A stretch of DNA of 64,000 nucleotides, taken from positions 607,853 through 671,852 of the forward strand of contig MNCI01004872.1 of the NCBI GenBank assembly GCA_015680685.1. The letters are read 5' to 3'. This document shows positions 12,601 to 24,600 of the stretch, one piece after another (the stretch's first letter is position 1; every line of letters begins with the position of its first letter). The notes below the pieces were generated by a model. The model was not told where the DNA came from, made no database searches, and worked only from the letters and a program-made list of their open reading frames with translations. Made by a program: the position numbers and the translations under genes. This DNA is from Gnetum montanum (taxonomy: Eukaryota; Streptophyta; Gnetopsida; Gnetales; Gnetaceae).

Positions 12601-15600
12601 TTGAACGGTGACTACTTTCTTTCTGAGGGTGGTGCTCCAAAGTTTGAGTGGCTAGGTTTCTTACTTTCAATTTCCACTTATTTGGCAAGTTGAGGTAGAT
12701 CTCATAAAATGTTTGTTTGTGCAAAATGGGAATTCTTCCAAGTTGTAGGGCACCCACTTTGCCTTCATGTTGTGCGTTAAGCTCGATAGGCCAGTGAACT
12801 TGCCAAGGTTGGCTCTCTTGTCTCATCTTGGCCTTATGGTGCACCATGAAAGTGCCAGACATAACACCATTAGTTGGCCTCTTGGGGTGTCACTTAGGTT
12901 TCTAGAAGTAACATCAGATGGGTATTTGTAGGGGGCATGGTGCTATAGCCCTAGGGCAACTCATGCCTTTGGTTGGGTTTGTGGTTACCTAGGTGGCCTC
13001 CTTGCCTTGGTAGGAGAGATCCAACAAGCAGTTGGAGGAGCAGCTTTAGCACTAGATGCGCAACCATGAGAGAGCCATTCAACATGAACTCGAAAGTGAG
13101 TTTAGGGTAGAATTGTGTAGGCAAGTCATGAAAGTAGAGGGTTTCATTTGCTTGGAGGAACGGCTATGGAGGGACCAAGAGGAGGCCACATGGGAGCAAT
13201 AGAGGCTAGAGTAGGAGTAGTTGAAACAAGAGTAGGAGTAGGAGTGGTGCAAGCAAGTGGAGATGGAGGAGGCAGTCTAGTAGAGCATTCTAGAGGAACA
13301 CCTTAGATAGGAAATCAAGGAACAATTGCAGAAAGAGGAGGAACGGAAGGAAAGGGAACTAGAAGAGGCATTCAAGAGAGCAAATTAACTATTGGAAGAG
13401 AGGAACATGAAGGAACTCTAGGAAAAGATGTTGGCCTCTAATGCTAGGATAGAGCTTTCCGCAGGGAACTGCCCTTATGTAATCCTGGTGATTAACAAAG
13501 AAACCCTACGGGAATACCTTTGTAGGTACATCAGGTACAAGTTTTGTATAATGCATCCTTGCAAGATGCATTACCTTTCCCAGCTTGTGTAGGACTAGTA
13601 GGATAACAGATTCAAAATGTTCCAGCAGGCCATGGGGTTTGTGTGAATATTTTTGTATAAGGTACATAGGTAGGAGTAGACTTCGTGCTGTTGCAAAATC
13701 TTGCCCTTCTTAGTTCAAGTTGTATTTTTTGTTGTTTCTCCAATGGGTGTTTGGTCAAGTTTTGGGGTTTGCTTTCTTGAGGTTTTGATAGTGGTAGGGA
13801 TAGTTTAGGGATCTCTTTGTTAGTAATGTTGTTGCTTGGGTTGGGGTGTTGGCCCCCCTACTTTGTAATTCAGTCAGTTTGGGCATTCCACAGTGGTGGT
13901 TTTGAGGGAGGTTCCTCACGTCACCCACCCCTCCTCCCTGCCAGTTTTTGTACCATTGTACGTTCCTTGGGCATGTGGTTTTTCTTAACATACTGTGAAC
14001 AGTCCTCGTAATGATTGAGCATGCAGGTGCTTTTGTCCAATAGTGTCATCTCCGTACATTTACACTACAATCCAATTTGTATAAATTAGGATAAAACATC
14101 TCACCTTTACATTTTTCCTATTTGGAAACTTACTTACAAATACATGATGACTAGCACACAATTGTATCTGATAGTTACAATTTTTGCTTCATTAAATCTC
14201 CTCATGTTCTATGACTGATCATCATGGTCAACTTCAAAAGCAAAGAATGTTTTCGTAGATATGTTATTTGTAAATCTGTTGCTGAAATCGGCTAGAGGAC
14301 TATCCTGTCAGAAACATGAGTTTTTTTTTTGTCAGATATTAGTTTTTATAAAGATTTAAAATAATTATTAATATAAGGGATAACTTTGTAGATAGAAAAA
14401 TTAGTGAAGCCCTTGAAATTAAAATTCATTTTAATAATGTTAATCGAGATCAAGGCTATTTACCCATTTGGTTTGGTGGCCTATTTTAACAAAAATTGAG
14501 CAATCTAGAAATCTGCTTGAAAATCCTGCTTAGTTTATCTTTTTTCTCTCACTAATATTTCTCTTTTTCTTACATGTTAGAAGTTGTAAGTTCAATTATG
14601 ATTGCAATATCATTATACTATTTTTTTCTATTCTTGAACCTTTTATAATTTTAACTAATTCTTTTGATTACTTTTTATTTATTTGTTTTACCATTTTTTT
14701 TAAAAGTATATAGGATAGTTATACTTTTCTTAAAAAGCACTATCCCCCCTATAGCCACTAAACCAACAACTCCTATACCCCATACCCCTGTTACATGGAT
14801 AGCTTTGATGTTTGTAGTCTTGAAAAGGGAAATTTTGTAAATTTACAATCATAACCATGTTTCTAACATAAGGTAACCATTGCAGATATCTTTAAATGCT
14901 AATATCTTGATGCATTTTTTTCCAAGAAAGATAGTTTACTTTTTAGATATATGTGAATATGAAATTTGTGAGCCTTACAACATCATATATTGTATGTTAT
15001 TTTAGTTTACTTGACAGTGTTTGCTTATCAACATTGTAACAGTGTTTTGATTGAATTTTGTCACTAAATGTTATATAATTTGTTATTGTCATAGATACCA
15101 GAGAAGGATTCTGCAGAGGAAGATGCAGATGCAAAGGCCTTTATGATGGTTACTATGTCCTCATCATCAATACTACGTCGATTAGCCTCGGCTATTGAGT
15201 AAGATTGGTTTCAACTTGATTATCTGCTTAATAAATTTGCTAACATAGAATTCTAAAATTTATTATGATTTAATATCGCATCAAATCAATGGTTGGTAAA
15301 ACTTATTTAATGTCTAAATCAGCAGGTTATGTCTTGCATTATAGCGATTGAGTTTATTAGGCTTTGGTCAGTCAAAGGTGTCAAGGAAACTTTTCTTGTG
15401 TTTTTTTTTAAGTGATAAAAGCAATTCTCTAAACATGTAGAGATTATTTATTGATGGTATTGTACTAAATCTCTCTTCTACGATCTAGTCAACCAACAAA
15501 AGAAGGCAAATGGTGTAGGACTCTTGATAAACACCCTCTAAACCTAGTACAATTTTTTTCCACTCTCAAAACATGGAGCTATACTTACACTAGCAACTAA

Positions 15601-18600
15601 TAAGGATATGACTCATTTTAATGATGCATTGATTACATGGCCTATGCACCTCCTTCCCTCATTAGTCATAACAAGTTGTTGATGAGATGAGACCTTACTA
15701 CTTTTCATAGTTCTAAGGATTGATACATTGATTACATATTGCCTATCTTTAGTAGTGTTAAGATATCTCAAAGACTAGTGTAGCCAAGGGAGATGGCTAA
15801 CACTTCCCTTCACTTAGGAAGCTAGAAAACATCAAGCACTTGTTTCAAGTTTTCTTTTACAAGCAATACCAACGAATATGGTTGATTGTAATCCTAATCC
15901 TCTACTATGTTTCCACCACATAGGTCATTCAAGTTATAATAGGTTGCAGATAATGATTGGGGATAAAAAATATATAGGTGGCAATAACTTTGCCTATGAA
16001 ATGTGGTGTTGCATTTCTACATTGAGGGCCATCTAATTTGAAAAATTCGGTCACCATCTAGTTGTGAGTTGGGATTATCTTTGGAATCTTTGCAACATAA
16101 ATAAGGCTTGGCTCAACCATCATTTTTGGACTACATCTCAATATACCCTCAAGATAGGTGACCAAGAATCATATGTGAGGTGGGTACACACTTACAAATG
16201 GTGCTTGTATCATAAAAACCTTTGGGTGTTGTGCAACTCAACAATGGCTTAAGATATTGCATCCAATATCCAACACCACATAGGGGCAATGCCCTTGCCG
16301 TAACCACATACGTGCACCTTGTTTGTGGGCGCGCTTTAGCTGGAGCTAAATTTGGGCAACCTCCTCCTCCTCCTTGGCCCGTCACTCTTGCTCTACCTTC
16401 TCCTACATCTCATGCAGCCACACATCCTCCTATAGTTGTGTCCTTAATGTCGCCCGCAACTCTGATTCCAAGGTATCTTTGGCCGTGGCCTTGGTGAGAC
16501 ACGTTGTCTTCACTCTTCCCGCATGGCCTCCTCCAGTTGCCTCCTAAAGTCTTCCTCTCGTTCCACCCATTGATGCTGCCAGACTGCCCTCTCCTCCTCT
16601 TGTGCCTGCTCCGTTGCCTTTGCAAGAAGGGCCTCCACCCTCGTAGAATAGGTAAGGTCCCCTCCCCCTATGTCTCCCCTTTCCAAACAAACATATTGAA
16701 GGTTAGCCTGTGCCTCATCCCCCAGGACCCCCCTCGGCATGCATTCCCCCTCCAATTCATCTTCTGCTTCTTCTTCTATCTCCCCTTGTTTCCCCTATGC
16801 GTGGGAGAGTTGTTGCCTACTTGGCTCACCAACATCCCCTTGCCGATCCACGTCCATCTCCTCCAAGCCAACCCTAGAATCCTTTGCCTCTAATCTGCTC
16901 ATCAGGTCAACCACCTGCAGCAGCTCACAACGTGAGTGTCGGTGCACGTAAACCCTCCTAATGGCAACCCCTGCATCTAGCTGAGTGGACCTTGACCTTG
17001 ACGCATGCCACAAAGCCAAAATAAGGCCTGAGTGCCGTCTCAGCACATCCAAAAAATACCACGGCAAATTGACCTGGTCCCCCATCTAGATGCAGTGCAT
17101 GAACATGACATGTAGTCCCTGCAACTTTGAGACATTGCCAAATTGCACAAAAAAGCTCTCCACCACCTCTGCCGCATCCTGCCATAGCGTGGGGAGTGCC
17201 AATTTTAGGACCCTACCACTCCCTGTTTTAGGAACCAGCCCTAGCCCTTGCCTTCTGGCATGTGCTTAGGAAGCATATCAGGCATAAAGGGTGTGATCTA
17301 CACCTGGATGGGAAAGGGACAGCCATGGAGCATGCTAGGAAGGAATAGGTGTTTTTAAGTCTTTCTAGGAGGCTATAGCCTTTGTGGACCCAGAGAAACA
17401 TCATGATGTATTGGATGCGGTGCATGCCCATAAGTGGGCTTTTTGTGCCTGCATTTGACTACCAAATTGCTTATAATTGTGTGTGATGAGGTTTTGGGGG
17501 AGGGGGGCATGTGGGGTTTGGTCAGACAGTTTGATTTCTTGTTTGGTTGGGGGCTAGGAGTGGGAAAGGGTTGACTTTCTTGATTTTCTTGAATGCTATT
17601 TTGGCTTTGGCCGTTAGTTTTATGGCGAACAGTTTTGAGGGGTTGTCTTGGGGGGTAGGGGTAGGGGGGTAGGGGTTTCGGCTACCTCGATTTTGTGTGG
17701 CTGTTTTTGGGGGGGTGGGGTGGGGTGGTGGGGTGTGTTTCTGTCCCCTTGTTTTATGGGGGTTGGGGGGTGTTGGATCCCTCTAGCTTTAGGCCTTTAA
17801 TGGCAAACATGCTGTACATACTAGTTGCTGCATTTTACTAATTAACTTCCTGAATTTTCTCAAAAAAAGAAAAAAAGAAAAATGGCTTAGGATATTAAGC
17901 CAAAGTAAGCATATATACAGTAGGGTTGGATAATGGTGCTCATCTCCACATCTAGGGTAGGGTGTATGCAAATCAAATAAACAATGCAACCCCTCCATTC
18001 AAGGTATGGAAATGAATATATTATTATTAAAGTGATTAGTTAATAACCTTCTAGAAATACTACATGCTTCATACAAGACACACCAATCCAATGCATCATC
18101 CACCTAATTACTAACTAGAAGTTTAGGTGCATTACTTATTCTAGGGCCCAAAGGGCATTTAATCATAATTTATGTGGGTTAATTTTATGGAAAGAAAATA
18201 AACATATATGATCACACACATATTTTTTTTTCTTTTCTTTGCACAAAATAAAAGAACATACTTGCTGATAAATAAATGGGGTTAGCATATTGAAACAAGA
18301 ATGAATAAATAATATTTTACTTTGCATGCAAGGAAAATCCAGCCATGACAAAATGTAGAAAACATTCATGATGCAATAACAGATTTACTCCAAGGAGACT
18401 TCCAAGCTTCCAAGATCTACTATCCTCAACACATAATTGAAAGAAGGTAACTGTGCATCTCAAGTATGTTTTAAATGCCATGTAAGAAAACTAACTAACA
18501 CATCAACAAAGGAGCAAGTTACAACACTTAGGTTTGTCCATCATTTATCTTAGAAATACAAAGTTGTTACTACCTCATATCACTGATCTTAGAAGAATGT

Positions 18601-21600
18601 TCCTATGTGAAAATCAGCAAATGTTCTCTTTTTTAAGGCATTCTAAATTTGGCACACAGAGTCTAAGGGTAGGGCCTAAATTTTTGCCAATCAAATATGT
18701 GTATATGGGAAGATGAAGGCCTAGAACAAATCTGAAATTTTAATTATCAACACAACTTGTAGGACCCCTAATAACCACCCTCTAAAAATCAGTACAAATT
18801 TTTTTTCTTTTCTAGGCTTTTAAAAACACATGGTGTATACTTACATTTGCAACTAATAAGGATGTAACTCATGGGATGAGTATAGGGCCTTTGTACCTCC
18901 TTCCCTCATTAGACTTAACAAATTGTTGATATGATGAGACTTTGTCACTTCTCATAATCCTAAGGATTGATGCATCTATTACATATCATCTATCTTTAGT
19001 AGCACTATGATACCTTAAAAACTAGCTTTGTCTAAGGTGATTGCTAATACTCTACATCACTTGTGAAACATTAAACATTTGTGTGACTCACTTGTTTCAA
19101 GTTTTATTTTACAAGCAGCACCAACTGATGTGATTGGATGTACTCCTAGTTCTCCATTATGTTTCCACCATGCAAGATCATTTAGTCTAGAATAGGCTTT
19201 AAACAATTGGCTCGGAATTAAAAGTATAGGTTTTAACAACTTTGCCCATGCAATGTGGCATTGCATTCCTATATTGAGGGCTATCCAACTTGAAGAATTC
19301 GGTCACCATTTGGCCATGAGTTGGCTTATCTTTGGGTTTAAACTACACAAACAAGGCTTAGCTCAACTATCATTTTTGGACTACACCTTGATATACCCCA
19401 AGAGAGGTGACCAAGGATCATACATGAGGTGGGTGCAAACTTATGAATGGTGCCTACATCATTGAAAACCTTTGAGTATTGTGCAACTCAACCCCCTTAG
19501 GTCTAATGACTTAGGATATTAAGCCAAAGTAAGCATATGTATGGGTAGGATTGGATAGTGGTGCTTATCTCCACATCCAAGATAGGGTGTATGCAAAATG
19601 AATAAACAATGCTACCCATCCATTGAAGGTATGAGGATGAATATATTATTATTATCATTGAAAACCTTCGGGTATTGTGCAACTCAACCCCTTATGGCTT
19701 AAGATATTAAGTCAAAATAAGCATATGTATGGGTAAGGTTGGATAGTGGTGCTTATCTCCACATCCAAGGAATGGTGTATGCAAAATAAATAAACAATGC
19801 AACCCATCCATTCAAGGTATGGGGATGAATATATTATTATTAGAATGAGTAGTTAATGATCCCTAAAAATACTACATGCTTCACACAATCCAACTAATTA
19901 CTAATTGTGAGTTTAGGTGAATTGCTTATCCTAGGGTGCAAAGGGCTTCTAATCATAATTCATGTGGGTTAATTTTATGGAAAACAAATAAACATACATG
20001 ATTACACAAATATTTTCTTTCTTTTCTTTGCACAAATAAAAGAATAAAATGGCTGATAAGTAAATGGGGTTAGCATATTGAAGCAAAAATAAATAAACAA
20101 TATTTACTTCCATAAAAAGGGGCCACAAGTTGAGTGGCCCTTGAAGATTCCCTTCGTGAGCAAATATGCATGGAATGGTTGCAGGAGGAGCAACACAAAG
20201 TAGAGTTAGAGTGGGCTGAGCAGGAGTGGTGGGAGAGGGAGGAGCATGAGGTGGAGGAGTTTTAGAGACAAATTGATCGGGCTCATGAGTAGAATGCAAG
20301 GATGTGGTTGGAGGTAGGGAAATGCCCTTACATCATCATGAATATTAATTGCAACACATCTTGGATGGTGTTATGAAGATACATTTGGAAGACTTCTGTT
20401 GAGCTTCATCTCGATAGGCAGGGGACTATGGAGGAGCATGCGGCCAAGGCAAAGGCTCTAAAGGATTTTTAGCAAGCAGTTGCCTTTGTTGACATTGAGC
20501 GCCATAGGGCTATGTTGGAGGCCCAGGAGCAAGCTACTTGTTGGTGTGTGAGGGTTCCTTGGCATGTAAACATCGAGTGTGGGTTGGTGGTGCTGGGTTT
20601 TCCTTTATGGTTGTTATCTTTCGTTGTTTTTTGTGGTTGTTGGGTTGCTCGGTCTTATGCCTTCTCATACACACGAGAATTTTGTCATTGATATTTGGCA
20701 ATGAGTTGTTTTTGGCGTGTTTGGGCTAGTTAGTTGGGCTGATGGATTTTGGTCGTGTGGTGTTCCCCACTTCCCAACCCTTTTTCTTTTGTTGGGGATG
20801 GGGTGTTAGGGGTGATGTTGGGGTGATATCTCCCCAGGTTTTTGTATCTTGTTTTTTTTTTCCTGTATTTTGAGCTTATTAATATAATTCCCGACCTTTA
20901 CAAAAAAGAAAAAAAGAAGAGAAAATCTAACTATGACAAAATGTATAAAACATTTATGTAATGAAAGACTTACTCCAAGGAGACCTCTAGCTTTCCAAAA
21001 TGCAATGTTCCCAATATACAAATGAAAGGAGTAAATATGCATTTCAAGTGTATTTTACATGCCATATAATAACCAGCTCACATCATAGAATGGAGAGAGT
21101 TACAATAGTTAGGTTTACATCTTATGGAAAATTTAATAAATGTTTTCCTCTAATTTCAGACATCTTAAGTTTGGCAAATAAGGCTCGAAAGTAGGGTCTA
21201 AGTTTTTGGTAATCAAATCTAAGTTTGGGAGAAGAAGGGATTGAAATAAATCTAAAATTATAATCATCAAGACAGTTCATGGGAGTTGGAATTTAGCAAG
21301 TTTTTTTCTTCTTCTTCTTAGCCTAAGGCATTTTTCAGGCATGCAATATTTGTAATTGGGAGATGAATCTTAGACAGTAAATTATCAGCCATTTGAAAAT
21401 AAAATAATAGTAATAACAGTCACTGTTCTCTTTATTCTCAGGCTTATTCTCAGGCTAAAAGAGTGAATGGGCAGTCTCTAATATCATTTCCTGAAAAAAA
21501 AGAAAAAAAAGAAAACAGCGAGCAGATTCTATATGTGACTCTTATCATTATCATTATCACTCTTCACTATGAAATCAGAAAACAGTGTACAGTAAACAAT

Positions 21601-24600
21601 AACTACAAAAAAGGGTAACAGTCTCTCTACTATGAATAGTCCTTATTATTTTTTTTTAAAATTAGAAATCTAACTTTTGGAAGCAAACAAGTGGTAAAAT
21701 TCCATGTGCTCTTATGCTAAATGGAAAGAAGAAAGCAATAAAATTTAACATGTATTAAGTTTGAATACCATGATGGTTTAACATGGTTCTAAACTTTGAC
21801 ATTAGTAAAATTTCCAGTCTCTCATGTTTTCACATTGAGAGAAATGTAGGCGGGCTTAGACAAAGGACCATTTAACAACAAATCAGGACATGACAAGTCT
21901 CTTGAAAACCTCACAAAACTGACCAAAAAATGACCAACAAAACAAAACATGTGCACTTAACAAAAGACACCAAAAATCCTCAAGATGCATATAGTGTTTT
22001 TCAATTTTAAAATGAGTACTCAATGGACCCTTTGGCCATTCAGCTGTGCTACACCAAGTCTTTGCAACCCTACAACATCTTGTAGCTTACACAATAACAC
22101 TGGGGTTGGATAAAATGGTGGGGCTAACACCATTCAAGCACCTCCAAGAACTAAGCCCTTGTAGCCCACACAAGAGAACACTAGCTTTGGATAGAATGAT
22201 AAGGGGCATTTCTTTTATAAAAATGATCATGCAAACATGAAATACCAAGTGCACATGACCCAAGAAAATGCTAACTCACAAGCCCAAAACATGCATACCA
22301 AAAATCAAATCTAAGACATGAGAGACTCCATGCATGACTCACAACTCACAAGAAATCTCACATGCCCTCATGAAGTAATCCTCACTTGTCCAAGCCAATA
22401 CAACTTCAAACACCTACTAAAAATTTTGTACAACAAGGGTATGGAATATACCTCAAGGTTGGGTTGTTGCTTAGCCAATAGCCTCAAGAAGTTATCTTCA
22501 AAGTGCAAGTCCAAGGTGCTGCTAAAATCCTCTCACAAAATCTGAGAAAACAGTCTCTTGAATCAGCCAAACAATCTCAAAAAAATGAGTCCCAAAAGCC
22601 TCCAACAGCAGCAGCAAAATCCATCTCCAATAGCCCACAAGAACATTCAACACAGCCCAATAGATGGCTGAGAACAAGCAAGGAACAGCCATTTTTTGTC
22701 TTCTCTTCTCAACTCCTCACTCCTCCAGCTAGCATAGTCTCCCTTTCTTTGGCCGAAAATAAAAATGAGAGCAAACGCCTGGAGGAGACCCTAGGGCTTG
22801 GGTAAAAAGACTTGTGCACAAGAGTTTACACAATGGGCAAAGAATAGACAATCCATTCTTCAAAATTCTTTTTTTTTTTTTAAAAATTCATGGCATCATT
22901 TCTACTTGACTTGGACAAGCAAGCTCTCATGAGGGAGTAGACATGTGAAATTGACAACACTCAAGAGAGTCACATGGCCCCTATTAAATGAGTCCTTTTT
23001 CCCGTTTCCAGCTATTAATAAGAAGTGGACAATTTGCATATAAATAAAATAGATGTCATCATAAGCATGCCATAGAGCATACATTACCACCATACATTGA
23101 CTTTTCCCATGGCCCCACCTTTTTATCTCATTTTAAGTCACTTTTTAGTTTATATGTTATGAGGGTTTCTAATTTATTTTTGGCCTTTTGTGTATTTTCC
23201 ACATTTTCTATAATTTATCTAGTAAAAATCATTAATACTAAACTTTTTGTCCATCCAATATCTTACACATGTTGAGCCGGTGGTAATGAACACAAACATG
23301 CTATAGCTACCATGCTACAAATTAATATTTTGGTTGAATCAAGGAAAATATGGTACCATCGGGTACTTTTTTAATCGTTTAACATTAACATCTCAAAATA
23401 TAAAGCTCAAATTGAAAAACTAATTATAAATCTATACTCTAGTTGTAAAGTCGAGTTAGTCTACCAAATTTAAGCATGATTTGTCAACTTTGAATTTTGA
23501 TGTATTTTAATTAATTTAAACATTTAATAATTAAAATTTCTAACTAAATGTCAAAATAAATCGTGAATCCACATGATGTAAATTTTCTAATATTATTCTA
23601 AAATAATGCTAGACTTTGCAATGTTCATTCCTTAGCAAAATATATATGTTTTTTAAAACTTAATTATAAAAAAATTAGAAATAAATAGTAATCTTGCCTA
23701 TGTCACCCAAACAAAGGTCTTCGTATTACTCAAAAGTAGTAGCCACATCTACAAATATATATATAAGCTTTAAAAGAAATTAAAGTCTAAGTATTTAATA
23801 GAGTATTAAGGTCACATGTACAGATGTGTGGCATTACATAACTCATGAGAGTTGGTATTTTACACTGTTTTTCTACAGCCTAAGGCAATTTCGGTCTTTG
23901 GAATATCTATTAATGGAAGGCAGAAACATATGACGTAAATTCCAGCCAAAAAATACATTACATGCTTTGTCTTATATTTTCTCTGACTAAAACAGAGAGT
24001 AGACAGTCTCTAATATAGTTTAAAAAAATAATACAAGACAGATTCCGTAGGTGACTGTTTGTCATTAATATTATCATTATTTTGAAGGGAAACAATAACG
24101 AGTAGATAACAATCTCTATACTATGAACAGTTATCATTTTTTTGAGAGAAGGTCAGGAATATATTACAGGCAAAAAGTAGTTAAAATCATTCGGGGAAAA
24201 GCCCCAAGAATCCCCCCGTGCGGGGGTGTTGGGTGTTGGGTGTGGTGTTGGGTGGGGGAGAAGTCCTCCAGAACAAAAACCCCAAATGGATTCATGTCCA
24301 TTCACTGATACACAAAATGGAAAGAAAATTGGCATGGCGCACTGGGGGAGTCCTTCAGAACAAAAACCCCAAATGGATTCATGTCCATTCACTGATACAC
24401 AAAATGGATTCATGTCCATTCACTGATACACAAAATGGAAAGAAAATTGGCATGGCGCACTGGGGGAGTCCTTCAGAACAAAAACCCCAAATGGATTCAT
24501 GTCCATTCACTGATACACAAAATGGATTCATGTCCATTCACTGATACACAAAATGGAAAGAAAATTGGCATGGCGCACTGGGGGAGTCCTTCAGAACAAA

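Larger units (their letters stand above)
15514..18757. repeat. 1.6 kb repeat unit, copy 1 (interrupted)
   Basis: Aligns in direct orientation with 18758-21282 along its length and abuts it exactly, so the two form a tandem duplication. Without the retroposon at 16259-17880 the unit is about 1.6 kb. Shared landmarks are CAACTAATAAGGAT near the start, GTGCAACTCAAC and the TACTCCAAGGAGAC block. No coding capacity; identity unknown. Confidence 0.75.
18758..21282. repeat. 1.6 kb repeat unit, copy 2 (interrupted)
   Basis: The downstream half of the tandem duplication. It carries its own retroposon at about 20126-20905 and an internal 196-base duplication (19461-19851). It ends near 21282, after which 21283-22042 has no recognisable feature beyond AT-rich DNA. 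Confidence 0.72.

Noticed and set aside
12587-12862. 91-codon minus-strand frame as a real gene
   Set aside because: No family recognised, flanked by broken LINE parts, and no start context or neighbours support it; kept only as part of an unidentified insert.
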